Shown one piece after another: positions 27,667-36,845 of a DNA stretch of 64,000 nucleotides. Origin of the DNA: DATAGF01 sp963813355. GTDB lineage: Bacteria > Actinomycetota > Thermoleophilia > Miltoncostaeales > Miltoncostaeaceae. The stretch covers positions 1 to 64,000 of the forward strand of contig CAWEYS010000032.1 of NCBI GenBank assembly GCA_963813355.1, written 5' to 3'. Below the pieces are notes generated by a model. The model searched no databases. It was not told the origin of the DNA and saw only the letters and a list, made by a program, of their open reading frames with translations. Every line of letters starts with the position of its first letter. The first letter of the stretch is position 1. The position numbers and the translations under genes were made by a program.

Positions 27667-29169
27667 GACCCCGCCGCCGGCATGGTGAGGTACCTGGTCA
27701 CCAGGTACTCCTCGATCCCCTCGGGTCCGCCCGAGTGGCCGAAGCCCGAGTGGCCGACGCCGCCGAACGGGGCGGCGACGCAGGACACCCTGCCCCGATT
27801 GACGCCGACCATCCCGGCCCGGATGGCGCCGGCCACGCGCATCGCCCGCTCCAGGTCCGACGTGAAGACGTACGCGGCGAGCCCGGACTCGTGGGCGTTG
27901 GCTCGCGCCACCGCCTCGTCGTCGCCCTCGAACGGCGCGATCGCCACGATCGGCCCGAAGATCTCCTCGCGCATGACGCGGGCGTCGGGCGGAACGTCGG
28001 CCAGGACGACCGGTGCGAAGAAGTGCCCGGCGCCGGGGACCGGCCCCCCGGACAGGACCACGCGCGCGCCGCGGGTCACGGCATCGTCGACAAGCTCCGC
28101 GAGGCGGGCGACCTGGCGCGCCGAGATCATCGGGCCGAGCCCCACGCCGGCGCGGGTGCCGCGGCCGAGGCGCACGCCCGCCACGCGCGCCGCCAGCCGG
28201 CGGGTGAACTCGGCGTACGCGGGACGCTCGACGTAGAAGCGGTTGGCGGCGGTGCAGGCCGCGCCGCCGTTGCGCATCTTGGCCGCGAGCGCCCCCTCGA
28301 CGGCCTCGTCCATGTCGGCGTCGGCGAAGACGAGGAACGGCGCGCAGCCCCCGAGCTCGGCCGAGACCCGCACGACCTGCTCGGCGGCGCGCTCGATCAG
28401 GTGTCGGCCCACGGCCTCCGAGCCCGTGAAGGTCAGCTTGCGAACGCGCCCATCGGCCAGCAGGGGATCGGTGGCGCCATCCTCGGAGCTCACGACGATG
28501 TTCAGGGCACCGGGGGGCAGGCCCGCCTCGACCATGATCCGTCCGAGCGCCAGGGCCGAGAGCGGCGTCAGCGACGAGGGGCGCAGCACCACGGCGCACC
28601 CGGCCGCCAGCGCCGGGCCGACGCCGCGCGCCGGCACGGCCAGCGGGAAGTTCCACGGGCTGATGATCAGGCAGGGGCCGACCGGCGATCGGACGACCAG
28701 ATGGCGGCTGCGACCGTCGGGGGACGAGCTCGTGCGCCCCTCGATCCGAACGGCCTCCTCGGCGAACCACTCGAGGTAGTCGGCGGCGAACTCGACCTCA
28801 GCCCGCGACTCGGCGAGCGGCTTGCCCGCCTCGCAGGTGATGACCAGGGCCAGCGTCTCAGCCTCCTCGCGGAGCCGATCGGATGCGCGGCGCAGGACGC
28901 GGGAGCGATCGCGCGGGGCCGTGGCCGCCCACGAGCCCTGCGCGGCCACCGCGGCCTCGAGAGCGGCCATGCAGTCGAGCGGTGCCGCGTCCGCGACGCT
29001 GGCCAGCGTGCGGCCGGTGGCCGGATCCTCGACGCCGAGAACGCGCCGGCCGGCTGGCCGGCACAAATGCGCCGTCGATGAGAAGCCCGGTCGGGGAGAA
29101 CGCGACCGCCTCGGCGTGGGCCTGATGCCCGGGCCGGTATGTGGTGGTTGCCATCGCGGTGAGCGACAT
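27660..29169 (-). CDS. NAD(P)-dependent aldehyde dehydrogenase (succinate-semialdehyde type), one frameshift
   Basis: About 500 residues from ATG 29169 (GGAG 8 bases upstream). One shift near 29060 links the N-terminal TGLLIDGAFVPASRP to VEDPATGRTLASVADAAPLD. Motifs: GPCLIISPWNFPLAVPARGV (cofactor loop), KLTFTGSEAVGRHLIERAAE, catalytic Glu in VSAELGGCAPFLVF, catalytic Cys in RNGGAACTAANRFYVERPA, and EEIFGPIVAIAPFEGDDEA. The family oxidises aldehydes to acids; sequence resembles the SSADH/GabD group but the substrate is not proven. Divergent from the BTAD/USP regulator. Confidence 0.85.
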
Positions 29170-29222
29170 CTGACGGTCTCCTTCGTGCCATGTCCTTCGA
29201 GCGCCCACAGCCTCGGCTCACC

Positions 29223-29252
29223 CGCTTGAGGCGCGCTTGAGCGCCGCTGTGG
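29223..29252. promoter_or_regulatory. three 8-mers at 11-bp spacing, candidate SARP/BTAD binding site
   Basis: CGCTTGAG (29223), CGCTTGAG (29234) and CGCTGTGG (29245) are spaced exactly 11 bp, the helical repeat that SARP regulators recognise. The site is 32-61 bp before the BTAD/USP gene start and also upstream of the divergent aldehyde dehydrogenase. A similar triple set lies at 34721-34750. Confidence 0.5.
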
Positions 29253-29283
29253 CGTCCGTCGGACCGCGTGGTACCGTCGCGCC

Positions 29284-30881
29284 GTGTCCGTCGAGTACCG
29301 AGTGCTCGGCCCCGTCGAGGCGCTCGTCGATGGAGTCCCGGTCAAGCTCGGCGGGCCCCGGCAGCGGGGAGTCCTCGTCGCGCTGCTCACGCGGGCGAAC
29401 AGCCTCGTGCCGGCGACCCGGGTGATCGACGACCTGTGGGAGGAGGACCCGCCCGCGAGCGCCGCCAACCTGGTCCAGGGCTACGTCTCGCACCTCCGGA
29501 AGGCCCTCGGGCGCGACGCCATCGAGACCCGCGGCACGGGATACCTGGTACGCGTCGGCCGCGACGCCCTCGACCTGCACCGCTTCGAGCGGCTCGCCGA
29601 CGCAGGGGGCCGCGCGTTGGAGGAGGGGCGGCCCGCCGAGGCGGCGCGGCTGCTCGGGGAGGCCCTGGCCGAGTGGACGGGGCCCCGCGCTCGGGGATCT
29701 CGTCGGCGAGCCCTTCCTCCAGAACGTCGCCGCGCGCCTCGACGAGCTGCGGCTGCTCGCCGTCGAGCGCCGCATGGAGGCGGAGCTGGCCGCCGGCGAC
29801 CACGCCGCCGTGCTGAGGGAGATCGACGCGCTGGTGGCCGCGCACCCGCTCCGGGAGCGCCTGCGCGGGCTGCAGATGCTCGCCCTCTACCGAGGCGGCC
29901 GCCAGGCGGAGGCGCTCGAGGCCTTCCGCGCCCTGCGCGCGACGCTGGTCGAGGAGCTCGGCATCGAGCCGGGGAGCCCGCTGCAGGAGCTCGAGCGGGC
30001 CATTCTGCGCCACGACCCGACGCTCGGTGGACCGGAGGGCCCCGCCCCCTCCGCAGAGCCGGTCGGGGGCGATCCCCACCGCTCGATCCTCGTCGTCGCC
30101 CTCGCCGACGACGCGCTGGAACGGCTGCTTGCGCTGGCTGAGGCGCTCGCGCGCGATCCCGCCCACGAGGTGGTGATGGTGAGGACCGTGGCCGACGGCG
30201 GCGAGCTCGGGCCGGTGACGGCGGCGCTGAACGGCGCGCGCGAGCGCCTGATGGACCGGGGGGTCCGGGCGCGGTCGGCCTGCTTCACCTCGCTGACCCC
30301 CGGCGCCGACCTGGCCCGGCTGGCATCCGAGCACGACGTCAACCTGCTCCTGGTCAACGCCCCCGGCGGGTTGCTGGAGGACGCCCGCATCCTCCCGCTG
30401 CTGGCCGATGCCCCGTGCGACGTCGCGATCGTGGTGGGCGGCCCGAGGCGGGCGGTGGCCCGGTGCTCGTGCCCTTCACGGGGGTCGAGCACGACTGGAG
30501 CGCGGTGGAGCTGGGCGCGTGGCTCGCCCGCAGCGGCGACGCGACGCTCCGGCTCGCCGGGGCGACCGCCGGCAGCGACGGGCGCGACGCCAGCCGGCTC
30601 CTGGCGAGCGCGTCCCTGGCGGTCCAGCGGGCGCTCGGGGTGGCCGCCGAGCCGCTCCTCGTGGAGCCGAGCCCGGACGCCCTGGTCGCCGCCGCCGAGG
30701 GCGCGGGCGCGGTGGTCGTGGGGCTCACCGACGCTGGCACCGCGACGGCCTGGGGCGCGCCCGCACCGCGCTCGCCACGCGGGTGACGGCGCCCGTGCTG
30801 CTGGTGCGGCGGGGCACGAGGCCCGGAGGCCTCGCCCCGCGCCGGGATCAGACCCGCTTCACCTGGACGATCGCGGGCTGA
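29284..30881 (+). CDS. BTAD regulator fused to universal-stress-like domains, several frameshifts
   Basis: About 530 residues from GTG 29284. Residues 1-95 form a winged helix (VEYRVLGPVEALVDGVPVKL, ATRVIDDLWEEDPPASAANL, LVQGYVSHLRKALGRDAIET). After a shift near 29690 comes the BTAD TPR domain (HPLRERLRGLQMLALYRGGR, EALEAFRALRATLVEELGI). The C-terminal half carries two universal-stress-protein-like modules: SILVVALADDALERLLALAE, EHDVNLLLVNAPGGLLED, VLVPFTGVEHDWSAVELGAW, and GLGRARTALATRVTAPVLLV with the ATP-loop-like G..R.ALA. Shifts near 30470 and 30760 are also needed. SARP proteins normally carry NB-ARC or nothing there, so this is an unusual sensor fusion. Confidence 0.7.
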
Positions 30882-30882
30882 C

Positions 30883-32221
30883 TCAGCGAGCCCAGGACGG
30901 CGGCGGGCGCCGGACGCACGGTGCCGGGGTCTGCTCTGGCACGGCGGTGAGGAGCCCGTCGAGCGTCTGGTCGACGCCCGCGACCTCGCGGAAGGGCCGG
31001 ATCGCTGGAGGCCCGTCGGCCCGCTCGACCTCGCCGAGGTAGGTCGTGACGACCCCCTGCCGGTTGGCGTCGAGCCTCACCGGCCCCCGCGCCGACTCGA
31101 GGCGCGACGCGGAGAGCTCCTGCCGGAACCGGCGCTGCCCGTCGCGAGAGGTCGCCGCCGGCCTGCTCGAGCGCGCCGCACGACCGCCTCGGCGGCCTCG
31201 CCGTACCAGCCCACGCCCTTCGGTCGACGGCGAAGCTCGTCGGAAGGCCCGGGAACGTCGTCGTCAAGCAGGCGTGCCATGGTCCGCCCTTCGGCCTTCG
31301 GTGCAAATGGCAGGGTTCCGGCGCACGACGATGCCCGTCGGGTTAACGGCCTTCCAATCGAGGTTGGCGGGGATCGCGAAGGTGTAGCCACCGAGGAGCA
31401 CGCCGCCGTGGGAGGTCGGTGCGCCCACGCGCGTAGGCCGTCATGTAGGCCTCCTGGCTGAGCGACGCGACCGCGCCGACGATCGAGAAGATGGCCACGC
31501 CGTCCGCCGAGCGCGCGCGCGGACGTCCGCGGCGGCGGGCGCCGGGGCGTACAGCGACGTGAGGTCGCGGCTCACGATGCGGCCGCCGAGGGCGCAGAAC
31601 TCGGCGGTGAAGCCGGCGGCTCCCTCCCACCGCGCGGCGTAGTCCTCGGCGACGATCGCCGCGGTGCGCCAACCGAGCTCGCGGTAGGCGTAGGTCCCGA
31701 GACCCGCGACGCTCTGGGCGCTGCGTCGGCCCGAACCGGAAGAGGTTCGGCAGCGGATCGGTCGAACGTCGCGCCCGAGGGCCCTGACCATGCCGAGCAC
31801 GAACGTCACGTCCGGGATAGCGCTCCGCCACCCGGCGGAACACGATCCCCTCCGGCACCCCGACCGTGCCGATGCAGGATGTCCACGCGCCTCGTTCTCG
31901 ACAAGCCGGCGCGCCTCCTCGATCAGCAGGCTGTAGGCGTTGAGCTCGGTGCAGCCCTCGATGATCTCGATCGGGCGCCCGGCGATCTCGGCGCCGCTCA
32001 GGCCGTCCGTGCGGCCGCTGACCGGCCGGCTCCGCGCCCCGGCGGAGCAGCGGCGCCTCCACCGCCCCGATCAGAGGCTCCCGCAGACCGTCGAGGGGCG
32101 GGGTGCACTCGACGAGCACGCCGATCGCGGATCGGTGGCGCCCCCGTCGACCCCCCGCACCCGGCGGCGATGGCGACGACGCACAGCAGCGCCGGCCAGG
32201 AGGACGCGCGAGCCTACGCAC
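30883..32221 (-). CDS. lipoprotein LivJ-type substrate-binding protein, many frameshifts
   Basis: Start is GTG near 32221, overlapping the kinase end by a few bases. Pieces in several frames assemble into one protein: lipobox leader ALLCVVAIAAGCGGS, AIGVLVECTPPLDGL, ELNAYSLLIEEARRLVEN, VPEGIVFRRVAERYP, DVTFVLGM, GTYAYRELGWRTAAIVAEDY, AAGFTAEFCALGGRIVSRDL, GGYTFAIPANLDWKAVN, GWYGEAAEAVVRRAL, VRLDANRQGVVTTYLGEVER and VDQTLDGLLTAVPEQTP. This is the order of a Peripla_BP_6 binding protein, about 430 residues. At least six shifts are needed, far more than for neighbours, so it may be a true pseudogene as well as error-ridden. Confidence 0.65.
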
Positions 32222-34070
32222 CGTCCACCGTCACCCACACCGCTCCGTCGCCGACCGTCACCTCTGCGGGTCGGCCGCCTGTGCGAATGGCCGCAACCGC
32301 CCGCCGGGTGCGGGGGTCGATGCGGGTGACGGTCCCGTCGATGGCGTTGGCCACCCAGACCCCGCCGGCGCCGACGGCCACCCCGCGGGCGCCCCGGCCG
32401 GTCGGCAGCGTGTCCGTCACCCGGTTGGTCTGCGGGTCGATCCTCGCGACGCGATCGTCGAGCGGGCCGGTGACCCAGACGCCGGCGGCGTCGGCGGCGA
32501 CGCTGCGCACGCCGAAGGGGATCGCGACGGCCGCGACGATGCGGCCGCGCGCGTCGAGCCGCCAGACGCGCGGGTCGTCGGGATCGCCCGCGACCCAGAG
32601 GTCCCGGCCGGCGACGCTCATGTCGCACTGACAGGTGCGGGCGTTGTCGGCGGTGCGCGGCTCGGGGTAGGGGATCAGCGTCTCCCAGGCCACCGTCAGC
32701 CGACCGGCGCGATCCTCGATGCGCTGCACTCTCGGACATACCGAGGTGGCGATGCCGAACCTCGGGCCCGCCGCGATACTGCAGTCGAGGGCCGGGATGC
32801 CCTCGCGGCGCTGGCCGGTTGACGCGTCGTACGGCGTGAGGGCGCCGAGGGCGAAGTCGGGTCCGGCGCTGATCACATAAATCGTGTCTTCGAGCGCCGC
32901 GAGGTCCCGCGGCGATCCCGGTCCGCCCGGCCGACGGACCTCGCCCGTGACGGGGTCCACCTGCCAGAGCTCCGCCTCCCGGCGCGAGATCACCCAGACG
33001 TGGCCTCCGGCAGCGGCGACGGGCCCGGCGTCGCGCCCGAGCTCGTAGCGCCCGGTGACGGCGTTCGTGCCCGGGTCGATGCGCACCACAGAGCCGGCCG
33101 GGGCGGCCGCGGCGGGTCCCGCCCCCTGGGTCAGCAGGATGACGGCCACGGCGACGGCCGTCGCGGCGAGCGCCAGGGCGATGCCGATGGCCGGCAGGCG
33201 CCGGCGCAGCTGGTCGCGCGCGCTCGGGCGCAGGCCGAGCGCCCCCTCGAGCTCGGAGACGAGTGCGTGGCAGCTCGCCGGGCGCGCGTCCGGGTCCTTG
33301 GCCATCGCGCGCGCGAGGACGTCGTCCACCGCGTCGGGGAGGTCGGGGCGTCGCTCGCTGGCCGGGGGCGGCTCCTCCTCGAGGTGCGAGTAGATGAGCG
33401 CCACATCGGATGCGCCCGTGAAGGGGAGCGTGCCGGTGAGCGCCTCGAAGAGCAGGCACCCGAGCGCGTAGACGTCGGCCCGGCCGTCGACCGCGTCGCC
33501 GCGGATCTGCTCGGGCGCGACGTACTCGAGGGTGCCCATCAGCTGCCCGTCGGCGGGCCCGCGGTCCGAGATGCTCTGGGTGAGCCCGAAGTCGGCCAGG
33601 TAGCAGTGCTCGCGCCCGCCCTGCTCGTCGATGAGGACGTTCGACGGCTTGACGTCGCGGTGCACGAGGCCCCGGGCGTGAGCGGCGTCGAGGGCGTCCG
33701 CGACCTGGCCGGCGAGGGCGACCGTGCGCTCGGGCGACAGCGCCCCCTCGCGGCGCAGCAGCGCCTTGAGGTCGGTGCCCTCGACGTAGCGCATGGCGAT
33801 GAAGAGGCGCCCGTCGGCCTCGCCGGTCTCGTAGATGGGCACGACGTTGGGGTGGTCGAGCGACGCGGCGAGGCGCGACTCGCGAAGGAGCCGCTCGCGA
33901 AAGCCCTCGTCGCCGGCGAGCCGCGGCGCGAGCAGCTTCAGCGCCACGGGCCGGTCGAGGCGCTGGTCGCGGGCGCGGTACACCTCGCCCATCCCGCCGC
34001 GGCCGACGAGCTCTTCCACCACGTATCCGGCGAGCACATCGCCGGGAGCCAACCGCCCCTCGACGCTCAT
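32214..34070 (-). CDS. transmembrane Ser/Thr protein kinase with extracellular beta-propeller
   Basis: Intact, 618 residues. Kinase domain 1-275: GYVVEELVGRGGMGEVYRAR (glycine loop), VALKLLAPRLAG (Lys), GLVHRDVKPSNVLIDEQGGR (catalytic loop), YLADFGLTQ (DFG), MGTLEYVAPEQI. One transmembrane helix at about 292-315 (AIGIALALAATAVAVAVILL). The outside part (330-618) is a six- or seven-bladed YVTN-type propeller with repeated blocks such as VRIDPGTNAVTG, ARIDPQTNRVTDTLPTGRGA, and VTRIDPRTRRAVAAIRTGGR. PknD-type kinases with propellers sense envelope or metabolite signals. The gene end overlaps a lipoprotein binding protein, a likely partner. Confidence 0.9.
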   Translation of the reverse strand: MSVEGRLAPGDVLAGYVVEELVGRGGMGEVYRARDQRLDRPVALKLLAPRLAGDEGFRERLLRESRLAASLDHPNVVPIYETGEADGRLFIAMRYVEGTDLKALLRREGALSPERTVALAGQVADALDAAHARGLVHRDVKPSNVLIDEQGGREHCYLADFGLTQSISDRGPADGQLMGTLEYVAPEQIRGDAVDGRADVYALGCLLFEALTGTLPFTGASDVALIYSHLEEEPPPASERRPDLPDAVDDVLARAMAKDPDARPASCHALVSELEGALGLRPSARDQLRRRLPAIGIALALAATAVAVAVILLTQGAGPAAAAPAGSVVRIDPGTNAVTGRYELGRDAGPVAAAGGHVWVISRREAELWQVDPVTGEVRRPGGPGSPRDLAALEDTIYVISAGPDFALGALTPYDASTGQRREGIPALDCSIAAGPRFGIATSVCPRVQRIEDRAGRLTVAWETLIPYPEPRTADNARTCQCDMSVAGRDLWVAGDPDDPRVWRLDARGRIVAAVAIPFGVRSVAADAAGVWVTGPLDDRVARIDPQTNRVTDTLPTGRGARGVAVGAGGVWVANAIDGTVTRIDPRTRRAVAAIRTGGRPAEVTVGDGAVWVTVDGA

Positions 34071-34128
34071 CCCCGTCCACCCCCGATGGCGACCCTCTCA
34101 CGGGCCGCTGTTATCGGCCAACGGCCTG

Positions 34129-34155
34129 GTGGAGCGACCGCGCCGGTCGCTCCAC
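34129..34155. terminator. strong hairpin between the secreted protein and the kinase
   Basis: GTGGAGCGACCG and CGGTCGCTCCAC form a perfect 12-bp stem with a CGC loop. It lies 20 bases past the stop of the secreted-protein gene and 59 bases before the kinase start, so it probably ends the former's transcript. No T-tract follows. Confidence 0.6.
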
Positions 34156-34174
34156 GTGTGGCGTGACCGCGCCG

Positions 34175-34657
34175 TCAGTACCTGACGTGACCTCGGTAGA
34201 CCGAGCTGCCGTCGGGGTTGTCCCGGAAGCGGATGACGCCCGCGGCCTTCTCGAACCGGCCGGTGCCCCCGGTGACGGGATGCACGCAGCGACCGTTCGA
34301 GACTTGAGAGGTCGCCGGGTCGAAGTCCGCCCAGAAGATGAACGAGAAGCTCATCGTCCCCGACGGGTCCTTCTTGGTGCACCTCCCGTCGCGGTTGGTG
34401 TCGAGGCAGCCCTCGAAGCGCTCCTTCCCGGTCAGCGTGATGGTGCCGGCCGCCGGATTGACCTGCTGGGAGTCGATCGAGGTGGTGAACCATTCCCCGA
34501 TCAGGCCCCCGCTCATCGAGTAGTGCCCCGACGCCAGGTCCACCGGCGTCTGAACGCCCTCGACCTTGGACGTCGCCGCGCCGGCGGGCGCAGCGGCCAG
34601 CACCCCCGCCGCGAGCAGCGCCACCGGTCCTGCCAGCAGAGCCGTTCGTACCTTCAC
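34175..34657 (-). CDS. secreted protein of unknown function (possible beta-barrel)
   Basis: Intact, 160 residues, with a clear signal peptide (ALLAGPVALLAAGVLAAAPA, cleavage after AGA). The mature part is beta-rich with GEWFTTSIDSQQVNPAAGTI, LTGKERFEGCLDTNRDGRCT and HPVTGGTGRFEKAAGVIRFR. The GGTGRF..A.G...F motif recalls the allene-oxide-cyclase/dirigent barrel fold, but the resemblance is short. Two cysteines (about 85 and 93) flank a DTNRDG calcium-like turn. Its upstream region holds a triple 11-bp repeat that also occurs before the BTAD/USP regulator. Confidence 0.7.
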   Translation of the reverse strand: MKVRTALLAGPVALLAAGVLAAAPAGAATSKVEGVQTPVDLASGHYSMSGGLIGEWFTTSIDSQQVNPAAGTITLTGKERFEGCLDTNRDGRCTKKDPSGTMSFSFIFWADFDPATSQVSNGRCVHPVTGGTGRFEKAAGVIRFRDNPDGSSVYRGHVRY

Positions 34658-34720
34658 GTCGCACCTCCGTCGCCGTCGGCGCGACCCGTGCCGCGCCTGG
34701 GACGCAACGGTCTCCGTCCA

Positions 34721-34750
34721 CGCTGGAAACGCGCTTGAGGGCCGCTGGGT
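34721..34750. promoter_or_regulatory. three 8-mers at 11-bp spacing, second candidate SARP/BTAD site
   Basis: CGCTGGAA (34721), CGCTTGAG (34732) and CGCTGGGT (34743) repeat at exactly 11 bp, 64-93 bp upstream of the secreted-protein start at 34657. The middle 8-mer is identical to the two perfect copies at 29223 and 29234. This suggests that the BTAD/USP regulator or another SARP controls this gene. Confidence 0.5.
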
Positions 34751-34753
34751 GCG

Positions 34754-35869
34754 CTAGGCCCTGACCGCCCCCATGTAGTCGCCCCGGTCGGACAGGTTGG
34801 CGATCCTCACCACGTCGCCGGTGTGCGGCGCGTGGACGAACTGGCCGTTGCCGATGTAGATGCCCATGTGGGCGCCGCCGTTGAAGAAGACCATGTCGCC
34901 CGGCTCCTCGGTGCCGCTCGCGACGTGGGGGAAGGCGCTCCAGATCGCGCCGGTGTAGTGGGGGACGCTCTTGCCGATCTGGGCGAACGCGTAGGAGGCG
35001 AGGCCGCTGCAGTCGAAGCCGCCGGGCGCGGCGCCGCCCCACACGTACGGCGTCCCGAGCTGCTGCAGGGCGACGGCGACCGCGCCGGCGTTGCTTCCCC
35101 CGCTCGGCAGCGCCGTCCCGGAGTAGCCGCCCGCCCGCGCCGCCTCGAGGGCGGCCTTCTGGGCGGCGGCGATCCGGCGCTTGCGCTCCTGCTCGGCGCG
35201 GATCATCTCCCGCAGCTCGCCCTTGACGTTGTCGAGCACGGCCTGGCGCTGGGCCAGGAGGCTCTCGACCTTCTGCTTCTGCGCGGCGGCGTGGCCCACC
35301 GCGGCCTCGGCCGCGCGCTCGTCGACCAGGAGCTGGGCCCGCAGCGCCTCGAGACGGGCCTTCGAGCTCTTGAGCGTGCTCACGACCCCGGCGTCCATCT
35401 CGCTGATCTCGTCGAGCATGTCGAGCTCGCCGGTCGCGGCGGCGACGCTGCCGGTCTCGACGAGGACCTCGGCGAACGTCGGCGGGGGGTTCACGTAGAG
35501 GCTGCGCAGCCGCTCGGCGAGCCGCGCCCGCGACCGCTCGAGGTCGGCCTCGGTCCCCGCGATCTGGCGCGTGTTCCGCTCGATCCGCACCTTGATGAGG
35601 CCGAGGCGGTACCGCGCGCCGTTGTACTCCTCCGCCGCCCGCTCCACCTCGCCGTCGATCCGGGCGAGCTCCGATTGGATCCGCGCCACCTCCGCGCGCT
35701 TCTGCCCGATCGCCGCCGGCTCCGGCGCGGCGACGCCGGTACCGAGGAGGAGGACCGCGGCGGTCGCGAGGACCACGAGGCCGAGGATGGTGGGAAGGCG
35801 CCGGAGGGTCAGGAGGACGGTCCTACCAACGGCGTGGGCGCCCGCACACGGCCCGACCGGACCTCGCAA
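34754..35869 (-). CDS. secreted NlpC/P60 peptidoglycan hydrolase with coiled coil
   Basis: Intact, 371 residues. An N-terminal signal anchor (ILGLVVLATAAVLLLGTGVA) is followed by a long coiled coil (about 55-245) with RAEVARIQSELARIDGEVER and RLAERLRSLYVNPPPTF, as in RipA/CwlO-like enzymes. The C-terminal NlpC/P60 domain has ALQQLGTPYVWGGAAPGGFD, catalytic Cys in FDCSGLASYAF, His in GGAHMGIYIGNGQFVHAPH. It cleaves the D-Glu to diamino-acid bond in stem peptides. The coiled coil probably keeps the enzyme inhibited or recruits it to FtsEX-type activators. ATG 35869 is the start used; internal starts are possible. Confidence 0.9.
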   Translation of the reverse strand: MRGPVGPCAGAHAVGRTVLLTLRRLPTILGLVVLATAAVLLLGTGVAAPEPAAIGQKRAEVARIQSELARIDGEVERAAEEYNGARYRLGLIKVRIERNTRQIAGTEADLERSRARLAERLRSLYVNPPPTFAEVLVETGSVAAATGELDMLDEISEMDAGVVSTLKSSKARLEALRAQLLVDERAAEAAVGHAAAQKQKVESLLAQRQAVLDNVKGELREMIRAEQERKRRIAAAQKAALEAARAGGYSGTALPSGGSNAGAVAVALQQLGTPYVWGGAAPGGFDCSGLASYAFAQIGKSVPHYTGAIWSAFPHVASGTEEPGDMVFFNGGAHMGIYIGNGQFVHAPHTGDVVRIANLSDRGDYMGAVRA

Positions 35870-35949
35870 CGCCTGCGTTGCAGATCAGCCCCGCGGCGAC
35901 GGCGACGCAACGAATCCCGCAACGCGGTCGCCGCGGACCTCCGAGTGCG

Positions 35950-36757
35950 CTACCCCGTGACCGTGCCCACCTCGACGGCCGTGAGCACGACGTCGTCGAC
36001 GTCGAGGTGCTCGTCGGAGTCTGCGATGCACCGCAGCGCGATCCTCGTGTCGGCCGGCGCGTCGGTGAGCACCCCGGTCAGCGCGGCGGCGTCGGTGCTG
36101 CCGAGCGAACCGCGCACGTCCAGCCCCTCGACGTGCACGTCGTCGAGCGTGGTGGCGCCGTCCTGGACGAGCCCGCAGGTGGCGCCCTGGATCGCCGGGT
36201 TCCCGTTGTTGCGCATGGTGAACTTGGCCTGCACCAGCCAGTTGTCCGCCGGCAGCACGACCGACAGCAGGTTCGGGCAGGCCGTGAGGGCCCCGGTGCA
36301 GGTGGGCACGCGCCTCGTTCGCGCTCGTCGCCAGCCGCACCCGCGACTCCAGGGCCGTCTCGGCGTCCGGCGCGATGTCGGCGAGCTTGATGCTCTCGTC
36401 CTGGATCTCGGAGCTGCGGACCGCGTCGTCCTGGATCTCCGAGCTCCGCACCGCGTCGTCCTGGATCTCGGAGGGGCGCACGGCGTCGTCCTGGATCTCC
36501 GAGCTGCGGACCGCGTCCGCGCGGATCTCCGGGCTGCGCACCGCGTCGGCCTGGATCTCCGGCGAGCGGACCGCGTCGGTCTTGATCTGCGGCGCGCCGA
36601 CGCTGTCGCGCGCCAGGGTCGCGGCCGTCGCGGTGCCGCCCAGCGCGACGAACAGCGCCAGGGTGGCGACGACCTTCGCGTAGCTGAGCCGGGCGAGGAC
36701 GCCCCTCGGGCCGCCGCCGCCGTCTCTCCCGTTGATGTCCTGCCTGCCGTGGCTCAC
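35950..36757 (-). CDS. exported repeat protein with ten-residue units, one frameshift
   Basis: About 268 residues from GTG 36757 (GGGAGGAG upstream). N-terminal anchor: YAKVVATLALFVALGGTATA, then LARDSVGAPQIKT and six units of DAVRSSEIQD type, then a C-terminal beta domain after a shift near 36305 (LLSVVLPADNWLVQAKFTMR, HLDVDDVVLTAVEVGTVTG). The NVVSTLALFLALGG leader plus xxAVxSxxIxDGS repeats is a family I recognise in Thermoleophilia exported proteins. The repeats likely form a beta-solenoid or stalk that presents the C-terminal domain. Confidence 0.65.
36394..36594. repeat. 30-bp tandem repeats (ten-residue units)
   Basis: Six in-frame copies of a 30-base unit encode DAVRSPEIQA, DAVRSPEIRA, DAVRSSEIQD, DAVRPSEIQD, DAVRSSEIQD, DAVRSSEIQD, flanked by diverged units. 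Near-identity at the DNA level in the last four copies shows recent duplication. Confidence 0.8.
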
Positions 36758-36845
36758 GGCTCCTCCCGGTTCGATGGGTCGCCCCGTCTTCGTACCTGGG
36801 AGGACGCCCGGCCCGGCGGGGGCATTCCCCGCCGGGCGCCGCGAG

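Noticed and set aside
36394..36594. The 30-bp repeats as a CRISPR-like or regulatory array
   Set aside because: There are no unique spacers, the unit length is a multiple of three, and the repeats read in frame as DAVRSSEIQD units of an exported protein.
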